From Intrasporangium_A sp039812505 (GTDB lineage Bacteria; Actinomycetota; Actinomycetes; Actinomycetales; Dermatophilaceae), in contig NZ_JBDIAQ010000040.1 of the NCBI RefSeq assembly GCF_039812505.1, positions 1 to 26,332 of the forward strand: DNA of 26,332 nt, read 5' to 3'. Below are positions 16,283 to 23,802 of this stretch, one piece after another. A program made the position numbers and the translations under genes. The first letter of the stretch is position 1; every line of letters begins with the position of its first letter. Under the pieces are notes generated by a model. The model was not told the DNA's origin and made no database searches. It was given only the letters and a program-made list of their open reading frames with translations.

Positions 16283-17326
16283 GTGAAAGCGATCGTGGTG
16301 CACGGCAGCAGGGACCTGCGCGTCGACGAGGTCCCCGACCCGGTCGCGGGTCCCGACAACGTCGTCGTCGAGATGGAGTGGGGCGGGATCTGCGGCTCGG
16401 ACGTGGCCTACTACCTGCACGGGGTCTCCGGGACCGCGGTCCTGAAGGAGCCGCTGGTGCTCGGGCACGAGGGGGCCGGCCACGTCGTGCACGCCGGAGC
16501 CGCCGTAGCCGCGGCGCTGCACGCCCGCGGCATCGCGGTCGGCACGCCCGTGACGATGCACCCGGCCACACTCGTGGGTGCGGGCCGCCTGCCGCCCGAC
16601 ACCGCGGCACGGACCAACCTCTGGCCGCAGGTGCGCTACTTCGGCTCGGCCGCGTTCAGCCCGCACGAGCCCGGCCTGTTCAGCCGGTTCCGGGCGGTGC
16701 GAGCCGACCAGCTCCGGGCCCTCCCGCACGGTGTCACGACGAAGGCAGCTGCCCTGGCCGAGCCGCTGGGGGTCGCGCTGCACGCCGTGAACCGGGCCGG
16801 CGACCTGACCGGGATGACGGTCCTGGTCAACGGCTGTGGCCCGATCGGGGCCCTGGTGATCGCCTGTGCCCGCGCCCGGGGTGCCGGTCGCGTCGTCGCC
16901 GCCGACGTCTCCAGGGCGGCGCTGGCCATCGGCGAGCGCATGGGGGCCGGCGAGATCGTCGACGTGTCCACCGGTGCCGGGCTCCCCGCTGACGTCGACC
17001 TCGCCATCGAGGCCTCCGGTGCCCCGAAGGCGCTCGGTGACGTCTTCGCGGCGGTGCGCCGTGGCCGCGTCGTGGTCCAGGTCGGCAACCTTCCTGCCGG
17101 CGAGGTCAGCGCGGCCCTCGGCAACATCGTGACCCGGGAGATCGACTACCGCGGCTCGTACCGCTTCGTCGACGAGATCTCCGATGCGCTGCAGCTCATG
17201 GCGGCCGGGCTGGACGTCTCACCGCTGATGACCCACGAGGTGACGATCGATGACGCCGTGCCCGGGTTCGAGCTGGCCGCGGACCGTACCTCGGGATCGT
17301 CCAAGGTGATGATCCGGCTGTCCTGA
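16283..17326 (+). CDS. Medium-chain dehydrogenase, L-idonate 5-dehydrogenase-like
   Basis: 347 residues from GTG 16283, with GGAAGG upstream. Catalytic zinc ligands are C37 (GGICGSD), H62-E63 (LGHEGAG) and E160 (LAEPLG). The Rossmann motif is LVNGCGPIGALVIACARARGAG, followed by VAADVS. Family enzymes oxidise sugar acids or polyols with NAD(P); similarity to L-idonate 5-dehydrogenase is strongest in CGSDVAYYLHG and VTMHPAT. The structural-zinc lobe, normally four cysteines after HPAT, reads LVGAGRLPPDTAARTNLWPQV with no cysteine at all, so this zinc is absent. It lies 96 nt after the Nramp-related gene and is probably co-transcribed with it. It converges on the GNAT gene at 17380. Confidence 0.82.
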   Translation: MKAIVVHGSRDLRVDEVPDPVAGPDNVVVEMEWGGICGSDVAYYLHGVSGTAVLKEPLVLGHEGAGHVVHAGAAVAAALHARGIAVGTPVTMHPATLVGAGRLPPDTAARTNLWPQVRYFGSAAFSPHEPGLFSRFRAVRADQLRALPHGVTTKAAALAEPLGVALHAVNRAGDLTGMTVLVNGCGPIGALVIACARARGAGRVVAADVSRAALAIGERMGAGEIVDVSTGAGLPADVDLAIEASGAPKALGDVFAAVRRGRVVVQVGNLPAGEVSAALGNIVTREIDYRGSYRFVDEISDALQLMAAGLDVSPLMTHEVTIDDAVPGFELAADRTSGSSKVMIRLS

Positions 17327-17379
17327 TCGGGCGGCCGGGCCCGGTCCCGCGCCGCACGGGCCTCGTCAGGGCAGGGCGG

Positions 17380-18279
17380 TCAGAGCAGGATCGTGCGGAA
17401 CTCGCCCACCTGCTCGAAGCCGCACCGGACGTAGGTGGCCCGGGCCGGCTGGTTGAAGTCGTTGACGTACAGGGACACCTCGTCGGCCGGCCCGCCCAGC
17501 ACCTGCTCGACGACGGCGGCCATCGCGGGGACCGCGAGGCCCTGTCCGCGCCGGTCCGGGTGGACCCAGACCCCCTGGATCTGGGCGCAGCCGAGCGCGA
17601 GCGAGCCGACGTCGGCCTTGAAGACGACCTCGCCCTGCTCGACGCGCACGAACGTGTGCCCCTGGCGGATGAGCGCGGCGATGCCGGCGCGGTAGCCCCG
17701 GTCGGAGCCGAAGTACGGCGCGTAGCCGATCTCCTCGGTGAACATGTGCGCGGCGGCCGGCAGGACGATACCGACCTCGTCGAGCCGGGCCGGCCGGACC
17801 TGGTCGTCGGCCCGGACCCCCAGACGCGACGGAGGCGTCGAGGTGGTCATCAGCGGCTGGTGGCTGCGGATCGCGCGGACCGGGCCCCAGGTCGGCGCCA
17901 GTCGTTCCCACAGCGCCGCGACCTCGTCGAGCGGGCCGAAGATCGAGGCGCACAGCCGACGCATCCTGCCGATCCGCACCGCGAGCGCTGCCACCCCTTC
18001 GTCGTCCAGTCCGACGGGCACGACGTTGGCCGAGGCCCAGGCCAACCCGTCCAGGCACCCGTCGCGGTAGTGCCCCAGCAGCGACCCCGGGTGTCGCCGC
18101 AACGCACCCTCACCGATCCGCGCCGCGACGAAGACACCGGCCGCCCGGTTGCGGGCGCAGACCCGCAGGGCGGCATCGTGGTCGGCGGGCCCGAGCGGCC
18201 GCACGGGCACACGTTGGCGGAGCACACCCACAGCCTGCCGCCCCAGCCTCAACCTGTCACCCCAACGCGCTAGAACCAC
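17380..18279 (-). CDS. DUF4081/GNAT-family acetyltransferase (Rv2867c-like)
   Basis: Up to 299 residues from GTG 18279. In-frame TTG and GTG codons further in are possible starts, because no clear Shine-Dalgarno or -10 marks this one. The N-terminal part (VRPLGPADHDAALRVCARNRAAGVFVAARI) is the DUF4081 region. The C-terminal GNAT domain has GVWVHPDRRGQGLAVPAMAAVVE (acetyl-CoA binding) and SLYVNDFNQPARATYVRCGF. In Mycobacterium tuberculosis a protein of this type lies next to gcpE/ispG, and here only rnz separates them. The acceptor substrate is unknown. It converges on the idonate-dehydrogenase-like gene. Confidence 0.85.
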   Translation of the reverse strand: MVLARWGDRLRLGRQAVGVLRQRVPVRPLGPADHDAALRVCARNRAAGVFVAARIGEGALRRHPGSLLGHYRDGCLDGLAWASANVVPVGLDDEGVAALAVRIGRMRRLCASIFGPLDEVAALWERLAPTWGPVRAIRSHQPLMTTSTPPSRLGVRADDQVRPARLDEVGIVLPAAAHMFTEEIGYAPYFGSDRGYRAGIAALIRQGHTFVRVEQGEVVFKADVGSLALGCAQIQGVWVHPDRRGQGLAVPAMAAVVEQVLGGPADEVSLYVNDFNQPARATYVRCGFEQVGEFRTILL

Positions 18280-18320
18280 CCGTTCGACACATCATCGCGC
18301 ACTCCGCCGGTGGATGCCCG

Positions 18321-19211
18321 TCAGGACCGGGCGCGCCGTCGGCGCAACGGGTAGCGGTCGAGGTCGTCCGCCGCCGCGACGTCGCAGCCGGTGGCCCGAC
18401 TCGCCGCCTGCCGGCGCAGCACCCCGACGTCCGGGTAGCGGGCCGAGAAGTGGGTCAGCACCAGGCTCCGGGCGCCCCCACCTGCCGCGAGCCGGCCCGC
18501 CTGCCCCGCCGTGAGGTGCAGATATGCCGCCGCCAGCGCGCCCTGCTCGTCGGCGAAGGTGCACTCCGTGACGAGCAGGTCGGTGTCCTGCGCCAGCTGC
18601 TCGGCCCCGGGACACGGCGCCGTGTCCATGACGAACGCGAACCGCTGACCACGTCGTATGACGCTCACCTCCTCGAGCCCGACCCCTCGCAGGCGCCCTT
18701 CCCGCCTGAGGCGGCCGACGTCAGGACCGGTGATCCCCGCCGCAGCGAGCCGCTCCGGCAGCAGGGTTCGGCCGTCGGGTTCCTCGAGGCGATAGCCGTA
18801 GCACTCGACCCGGTGCCGCAGCGGCTGCACGGACAGTCCCGGGGCGACCTCACCGGCCGAGCCGTGCGGGTGCAGGTGCAGGTCCACCCCTCCGGGCGTG
18901 AGCGCGACCAGGGCCCGGACGGCGGCCTCCCCGGAGGCCGGGTAGTGCAGGTCGACCGGGTGCGTCACCCCGTCGACGGCCATCCGGGACAGCACCCCCG
19001 GCAGGCCGTAGCAGTGGTCGCCGTGCAGGTGGGTCAGGCAGATCCGGGTGATCTGGTGGGCCGAGACCCCCGCGTAGGTCATCTGCCGCTGGGTGCCCTC
19101 CCCCGGGTCGAACAGGAGACCCTGGCCGTCCCAGAGCAGCAGGTAGCCGTTGTGGTTGCGGGTGCGCGTCGGCACCGCAGCCGAGGTGCCGAGCACCACG
19201 AGCTCACGCAT
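18321..19211 (-). CDS. rnz: Ribonuclease Z (short form), tRNA 3'-processing
   Basis: 296 residues, the usual length of the short RNase Z. The metallo-beta-lactamase signature THLHGDHCYGLPG supplies H61, H63, D65 and H66. Further metal ligands are H133 (PLRHRVECYGY), D196 (VMDTAPC) and H254 (VLTHFSARY). The N-terminus is MRELVVLGTSAAVPTRTRNHNG. It is a zinc endonuclease that trims pre-tRNA 3' ends. It sits between the DUF4081/GNAT gene and ispG, 89 nt downstream of ispG, all on the minus strand. No Shine-Dalgarno is visible before ATG 19211. The last residues are an arginine-rich tail (YPLRRRRARS). Confidence 0.9.
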   Translation of the reverse strand: MRELVVLGTSAAVPTRTRNHNGYLLLWDGQGLLFDPGEGTQRQMTYAGVSAHQITRICLTHLHGDHCYGLPGVLSRMAVDGVTHPVDLHYPASGEAAVRALVALTPGGVDLHLHPHGSAGEVAPGLSVQPLRHRVECYGYRLEEPDGRTLLPERLAAAGITGPDVGRLRREGRLRGVGLEEVSVIRRGQRFAFVMDTAPCPGAEQLAQDTDLLVTECTFADEQGALAAAYLHLTAGQAGRLAAGGGARSLVLTHFSARYPDVGVLRRQAASRATGCDVAAADDLDRYPLRRRRARS

Positions 19212-19300
19212 GCCTGACCGGAGCGCACCGGTCCGGCCGTGCCCGAGCGGGCACAGCGGCATACCCCTGCCTGGAACGGGAGCGCGCCACGCCTCGGGCG

Positions 19301-20461
19301 TCAGCTGACGGAGACGGTCGGCGACCCGACCGGCTCGGCGTCGGCCGGCTCGCCCATCTCCTCGGCGATGCGCAGGGCCTCCTCGATGAGCGTCTCGACG
19401 ATCTGGCTCTCGGGGACGGTCTTGATGACCTTGCCCTTGACGAAGATCTGGCCCTTGCCGTTGCCGGAGGCCACGCCGAGGTCGGCCTCGCGGGCCTCGC
19501 CGGGGCCGTTGACCACGCAGCCCATGACCGCGACGCGAAGCGGGACGGTCAGGCCCTCGAGCCCGGCGGTAACCTCGTCGGCGAGCTTGTAGACGTCGAC
19601 CTGGGCACGCCCGCACGAGGGGCACGAGACGATCTCGAGCTTGCGGGGCCGCAGGCCGAGCGACATCAGGATCTGGCTGCCGACCTTGACCTCCTCGACG
19701 GGCGGGGCCGACAGCGAGACGCGGATGGTGTCGCCGATGCCCTGCGAGAGCAGGACGGCGAAGGCGGTGGCCGACTTGATGGTTCCCTGGAAGGCGGGGC
19801 CGGCCTCGGTCACGCCGAGGTGCAGCGGCCAGTCGCCCCGCTCGGCGAGCAGCTGGTAGGCGCGGACCATCGTGACCGGGTCGTTGTGCTTGACCGAGAT
19901 CTTGAAGTCGTGGAAGTCGTGCTCCTCGAAGAGGCTCGCCTCCCAGACGGCCGACTCGACGAGGGCCTCCGGGGTGGCCTTGCCGTACTTCGCCAGCAGT
20001 CTCCGGTCGAGGGAGCCGGCGTTGACGCCGATGCGGATCGAGACGCCGGCGTCCTTGGCGGCCTGGGCGATCTCCTTGACCTGGTCGTCGAACTTGCGGA
20101 TGTTGCCCGGGTTGACCCGGACCCCCGCGCAGCCGGCGTCGATGGCGGCGAAGACGTACTTCGGCTGGAAGTGGATGTCGGCGATGACCGGGATCTGGGA
20201 CTTGCCGGCGATGGCGGGCAGGGCGTCGGCGTCGTCCTGGCTCGGGCAGGCGACCCGGACGATGTCGCAGCCGGCCGCGGTCAGCTCGGCGATCTGCTGG
20301 AGCGTGCCGTCGACGTCGGTCGTCTTCGTCGTCGTCATCGACTGGACCGAGATCGGGAAGTCGCTGCCGACACCGACCTTGCCGACCCTGATCTGGCGGG
20401 TCTTGCGCCGTGGGGCGAGGACCGGCTGGGGGGCCGACGGCATGCCGAGGGAGACGCTCAT
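19301..20461 (-). CDS. ispG: 4-hydroxy-3-methylbut-2-enyl-diphosphate synthase (flavodoxin/ferredoxin), MEP pathway
   Basis: 386 residues from ATG 20461. The iron-sulfur cluster ligands are C280 and C283 (SCPSCGRAQ), C315 (MGCVVNGPGE) and the nearby Glu. The TIM-barrel part carries VGSDFPISVQSMTTTKTTD, VRVNPGNI and ISVKHNDP. It converts MEcPP to HMBPP, the penultimate step of isoprenoid synthesis; dxr of the same pathway lies downstream in this window. An ATG 9 nt further upstream (20470) is in frame but is itself part of the -10 hexamer GATAAT (20469-20474). The ATG at 20461, 7 nt after that hexamer, is therefore the better start and implies a leaderless mRNA. Confidence 0.96.
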   Translation of the reverse strand: MSVSLGMPSAPQPVLAPRRKTRQIRVGKVGVGSDFPISVQSMTTTKTTDVDGTLQQIAELTAAGCDIVRVACPSQDDADALPAIAGKSQIPVIADIHFQPKYVFAAIDAGCAGVRVNPGNIRKFDDQVKEIAQAAKDAGVSIRIGVNAGSLDRRLLAKYGKATPEALVESAVWEASLFEEHDFHDFKISVKHNDPVTMVRAYQLLAERGDWPLHLGVTEAGPAFQGTIKSATAFAVLLSQGIGDTIRVSLSAPPVEEVKVGSQILMSLGLRPRKLEIVSCPSCGRAQVDVYKLADEVTAGLEGLTVPLRVAVMGCVVNGPGEAREADLGVASGNGKGQIFVKGKVIKTVPESQIVETLIEEALRIAEEMGEPADAEPVGSPTVSVS

Positions 20462-20468
20462 GAAGTCC

Positions 20469-20474
20469 ATTATC
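20469..20474 (-). promoter_or_regulatory. -10 (GATAAT) of a leaderless ispG promoter
   Basis: GATAAT on the minus strand ends 7 nt before ATG 20461. A CTGACC at 20490-20495 could be a closely spaced -35. Confidence 0.55.
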
Positions 20475-20491
20475 CCTCGGCCCTGCTGCGG

Positions 20492-20860
20492 TCAGCCGTG
20501 GGTCACCCCGACGGGGAAGTCCGGGCCCGTGCCGGCGAGGAAGGAGTAGCGGGCCCTGGGGCCGCCCGCCGACGGCTCGGCGTCCGCGATCTGCGCTCAC
20601 CCGGCGAAGGACCGAACAGGCCTCGAGCAGGTCACCCAGCCCGCCCCGCAGCATCTGCTGAGCCTCGGTCCGGACGAGCGCCATGTCGCCGACGGGGCTC
20701 GTGGCGCTCGCTGCAGATGGAGCCAGTGCGCGGGCCCCGCCGAGCTCGTCGTCGATCCTGCGACCCTCAGGTCTCCAGCCTCCCGCTGCCCATCACGAGG
20801 CGTCCGCGAAGGGGCAGGAGGGTGTTCCTCTCGTCCGGGCCGCTTCATCGATGACGGCAT
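20492..20860 (-). pseudogene. Frameshifted remnant of a small gene between rseP and ispG
   Basis: Three consecutive pieces in different frames look coding by their C/G third positions. First, from ATG 20860, comes MPSSMKRPGREEH. In another frame comes RRIDDELGGARALAPSAASA continuing to DMALVRTEAQQMLRGGLGDLLEACSVLRR. After a frame change near 20600 comes AQIADAEPSAGGPRARYSFL then AGTGPDFPVGVTHG and a stop at 20492-20494. TAGGTT (20867-20872) lies 6 nt before ATG 20860, the leaderless -10 spacing seen elsewhere here. The protein family is not recognised. Either the gene is decaying or the assembly has one or two indels. The remaining bases between it and its neighbours show nothing else. Confidence 0.5.
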
Positions 20861-20893
20861 CGTCCCAACCTACCGACGCCGAAGCCCGCGGCG

Positions 20894-22240
20894 TCAGCCG
20901 AAAAGGCTGATCGGCTTGACGATGTCGGCGTAGATGAGCAGCACCGAGAAGCCGATCAGCACGATCGACATGCCGTAGGCGATCGGCAGCCCCTTGGCGA
21001 CGTCGACGTAGCCCGGGTCCGGCCGGTGGCGCAGTCTGGCCCAGCCCTTCTTGAGCCACTCCCACAGGGCTCCCGCGACGTGCCCGCCGTCGAGCGGCAG
21101 GAGCGGGATCAGGTTGAACACGAACAGGGCCAGGTTCAGCGAGGCGATCAGCAGGACGAGCTGGGCCAGCTTGAGCCAGTTGCCGCCCTCGTCGGCCGGG
21201 ATGTCCATCGCGGCGACCTCGCCGCCGATGCGGCCGACCCCGACCACGGAGATGGGACCGTTCGGGTCCCGCTCACCCGAACCGAACGCAGCCTGCACGA
21301 TGCCGACCATCTTCTGCGGGATGCGCACCAGCACCCCGGCCGTGTCCAAGGTGCGGTCCCACACGAACCTCGGCGCCTCGAGCAGTGGCGTCCGGACCAG
21401 CTCCTGACCCGGGACGACCCCCAGGAAGCCCATCGTGGTCAGGGCGAGCTCGCCGTCCTTGGTGACCGGGTTGCCCTGCGCGTCGTAGGTGGCGCGGTCC
21501 AGGACCGCCGGGTGGACCACGACGGTCCGTTGCGTGCCGTCCCGCTGCACCACGAAGGTCAGGCTCCCGCCGTGGCTGTCGCGGATCGCGTCGGAGACCT
21601 GGTCCCAGCTCGTGACGGGCTTGCCGTCGACCGCGACGAACCGGTCACCGACCTGCAGGCCGGCGGCCACGCTGGGCGCCTTCGGGTCCCCCGGTCGGCA
21701 GGACGGCTGCGGCACCTGCAGGGTGGGGGCGGCGGTCGGGACGCAGGTCGACAGGGCCCCCACCTTCGGGGCGACCTGGGGCAGGCCGTAGAGCGTGATG
21801 ACCCCGGTGAGCAAGACCGCCGCGATGAGCAGGTTCATCAGGGGCCCGCCCATCATGATGATGATCTTCTTCCACGGCGCGAGGCGGTAGAAGACCCGCT
21901 CCTCGTCCCCGGGCCGGACCTCCTCCATGGAGTCGGCGCGGGCCTGGTCGGCCATCTGGCTGAACCGCCCGGTCGACACGCTGCGCAGCTCGCCCGGCTT
22001 GTCCCCGGGGCGCGGCGGGAGCATCCCGATCATCCGGACGTAGCCCCCGAGCGGGATCATCTTGATGCCGTACTCGGTCTCTCCCCGGCGCCGCGACCAG
22101 ATGGTCCTACCGAACCCGACCATGTACTGGGTCACCTTGACGCCGAACTTCTTGGCCGGCACGAGGTGCCCGATCTCGTGCAGGGCGATGCTCAGTGCGA
22201 CGCCGACGGCGACGACGAGAACACCCAGGAGGAACAGCAC
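20894..22240 (-). CDS. Site-2 protease, RseP/Rip1-type intramembrane metalloprotease
   Basis: 448 residues with four predicted membrane segments. The zinc site is HEIGH (21-25) in the first segment and FNLIPLLPLDGGH (D384) in a late segment. A PDZ domain (about 195-265: LQVGDRFVAVDGKPVTSWDQVSDAI) lies between. It is homologous to M. tuberculosis Rv2869c/Rip1, which cleaves anti-sigma factors within the membrane and adjoins dxr and gcpE there too. The start is GTG 22240. GGAGG is only 1 nt away and cannot serve as ribosome-binding site, but GACAAT lies 6 nt upstream and suggests a leaderless message. The C-terminus is a short hydrophobic segment ending VKPISLFG. Confidence 0.95.
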   Translation of the reverse strand: MLFLLGVLVVAVGVALSIALHEIGHLVPAKKFGVKVTQYMVGFGRTIWSRRRGETEYGIKMIPLGGYVRMIGMLPPRPGDKPGELRSVSTGRFSQMADQARADSMEEVRPGDEERVFYRLAPWKKIIIMMGGPLMNLLIAAVLLTGVITLYGLPQVAPKVGALSTCVPTAAPTLQVPQPSCRPGDPKAPSVAAGLQVGDRFVAVDGKPVTSWDQVSDAIRDSHGGSLTFVVQRDGTQRTVVVHPAVLDRATYDAQGNPVTKDGELALTTMGFLGVVPGQELVRTPLLEAPRFVWDRTLDTAGVLVRIPQKMVGIVQAAFGSGERDPNGPISVVGVGRIGGEVAAMDIPADEGGNWLKLAQLVLLIASLNLALFVFNLIPLLPLDGGHVAGALWEWLKKGWARLRHRPDPGYVDVAKGLPIAYGMSIVLIGFSVLLIYADIVKPISLFG

Positions 22241-22246
22241 GCCTCC

Positions 22247-22252
22247 ATTGTC
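22247..22252 (-). promoter_or_regulatory. Candidate -10 (GACAAT) for leaderless rseP
   Basis: GACAAT on the minus strand ends 6 nt before GTG 22240. Confidence 0.4.
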
Positions 22253-22311
22253 ACATCAGGTCCGACATCACGGACCAGGGCGGCCGGACCGCTCCGGGCG
22301 GATCCGCCCGC

Positions 22312-23514
22312 TCAGGTCCGGGCGCGGGCGACACCACGCGCCCAGGCGTCGGCGGCCAGGACGTCGTCGAGCGTGAGGTCGGTGTGCCCGGAGCGCGGCT
22401 CGGCGGCATACGCCTCGACGACCGTCGCAACCGTTTCCACGATGGCGGGGAAGCCGATCCGCCCCGCATGGAACGCGTCGACGCACACCTCGTTGGCCGC
22501 GTTGTAGACGGCCGGCCAGGTGCCGCCGGCCTGCCCCACCCGCCGGGCGAGCGCCACGGCCGGGAAAACGTCGTCGTCGAGGGGCTCGAACTCCCAGGCC
22601 TGGGCCTTCGTCCAGTCGACCGGTACGTCGACGTCGGGGATCCGCGCCGGCCAGGTCAGTCCGAGCGCGATCGGCACGAGCATCCGCGGCGGGCCGGCCT
22701 GCGCGATCGTCGAGCCGTCCACGAACTCGACCATCGAGTGGATCATCTGCTGGGGGTGCACTACGACCTCGATCCGCTCGAACGGGACGTCGAACAGCAG
22801 GTGCGCCTCGATGACCTCGAGGCCCTTGTTGACGAGGGTGGCCGAGTTGGTCGTGATGACCCTGCCCATCGAGAAGTTCGGGTGCGCGAGGGCCTGCTGC
22901 GGGGTGACCCCCTCCAGCTCGGCGCGGCTGCGCCCCCGGAACGGCCCGCCGCTGGCGGTGATGACCAGGCGGCGCACCTCGCCCGCCGAGCCGCCGCGCA
23001 GGCACTGCGCGATCGCGGAGTGCTCGGAGTCGACCGGCACGATCTGGCCGGGAGCCGCTGCCGCCTTGACGAGCGGCCCGCCGATGATGAGCGACTCCTT
23101 GTTCGCGAGGGCCAGGGTGGTGCCGGCGCCCAGCGCCGCGAGGGTGGGCTCGAGCGCGATGGCGCCGGTGATGCCGTTGAGGACGACGTCGGCGGGGCGA
23201 GCCGCGAGCGTCGAGCCGGCCCGCGGTCCCGTCAGCAGCTCAGGGTCGTATGCCGCCGAGCCGGCTCGGTCGGCCGCCGCACCGATGGCTGCGGCGAGCT
23301 CCTGCTCGCTCGCGTCGGCCACGGCGACGACGGGCGAGTGCAGCTCGACTGCCTGCTGCGCGAGCGCGGCGAGGTTGTGCCCGGCCAAGAGCCCGACGAC
23401 CTCGAAGCGATCCGGGTTACGCCGGACGACGTCCACCGCCTGGGTGCCGATCGAGCCGGTGGAGCCGAGCAGGATGACCCGGCGGGGATGGGACGGGGTG
23501 GACGCAGCGCTCAC
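22312..23514 (-). CDS. dxr: 1-deoxy-D-xylulose 5-phosphate reductoisomerase, MEP pathway
   Basis: 400 residues from GTG 23514; a GTG 18 nt upstream (23532) is in frame but lies before the -10/RBS sequence. NADPH-binding motif: VILLGSTGSIGTQAVDVV. Catalytic region: LANKESLIIGG, PVDSEHSAI, ITASGGPFRG and NFSMGRVITTNSATLVNKGLEVIEAHLLF, with the acidic metal ligands in the DSEH stretch and in NKGLEVIE. It converts DXP to MEP, the committed step of the non-mevalonate isoprenoid route. It lies 71 nt upstream of the rseP start on the same strand. The cytosolic enzyme is normally a dimer. Confidence 0.96.
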   Translation of the reverse strand: MSAASTPSHPRRVILLGSTGSIGTQAVDVVRRNPDRFEVVGLLAGHNLAALAQQAVELHSPVVAVADASEQELAAAIGAAADRAGSAAYDPELLTGPRAGSTLAARPADVVLNGITGAIALEPTLAALGAGTTLALANKESLIIGGPLVKAAAAPGQIVPVDSEHSAIAQCLRGGSAGEVRRLVITASGGPFRGRSRAELEGVTPQQALAHPNFSMGRVITTNSATLVNKGLEVIEAHLLFDVPFERIEVVVHPQQMIHSMVEFVDGSTIAQAGPPRMLVPIALGLTWPARIPDVDVPVDWTKAQAWEFEPLDDDVFPAVALARRVGQAGGTWPAVYNAANEVCVDAFHAGRIGFPAIVETVATVVEAYAAEPRSGHTDLTLDDVLAADAWARGVARART

Positions 23515-23520
23515 CGCCGC

Positions 23521-23526
23521 ATTCTC
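23521..23526 (-). promoter_or_regulatory. Candidate -10 (GAGAAT) / overlapping Shine-Dalgarno for dxr
   Basis: GAGAAT ends 6 nt before GTG 23514. The overlapping GGGAG (23524-23528) could instead act as a ribosome-binding site 9 nt from the same GTG. Both support that start. Confidence 0.4.
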
Positions 23527-23644
23527 CCTCACCCGCTCCGCCCGCTCGGCCCCCGTACCGCCCGACGGGTCCTGACCGCGTCCGGACGCTTCCGGCTCCG
23601 CCCCTGCGGCTGCCCGGCGGCCCCGTCGTCAGGATCCTCGACAC

Positions 23645-23694
23645 CTGCTCCGCTGTGGGGAGCAGTGGGCCCGCTGCGTCGCTGTGGGGAGCAG
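23645..23694. repeat. Hairpin and 15-bp direct repeat between dxr and the aldehyde dehydrogenase gene
   Basis: CGCTGTGGGGAGCAG occurs at 23651-23665 and 23680-23694 (period 29). The first copy also forms a perfect 7-bp hairpin, CTGCTCC (23645-23651) with GGAGCAG (23659-23665). A 12-bp palindrome ACCGGCGCCGGT sits at 23757-23768. These lie downstream of the minus-strand aldehyde dehydrogenase gene and may end its transcript. The rest of 23527-23802 shows no gene. Confidence 0.5.
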
Positions 23695-23802
23695 GGCATG
23701 AGGCTCCGACGAGCCGATGGGGCAGCGCGTCCCAACCGCGATAGGGCATGCACTGAACCGGCGCCGGTCAGCGCAGGCCCAGACGTGGCGGGGCGCGCCG
23801 CC

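Noticed and set aside
18321..20684. Single 787-codon minus-strand frame suggesting a fusion with RNase Z
   Set aside because: Only the last 296 residues are RNase Z. The preceding part is the out-of-frame shadow of ispG, apart from the first ~30 residues, which belong to the frameshifted remnant.
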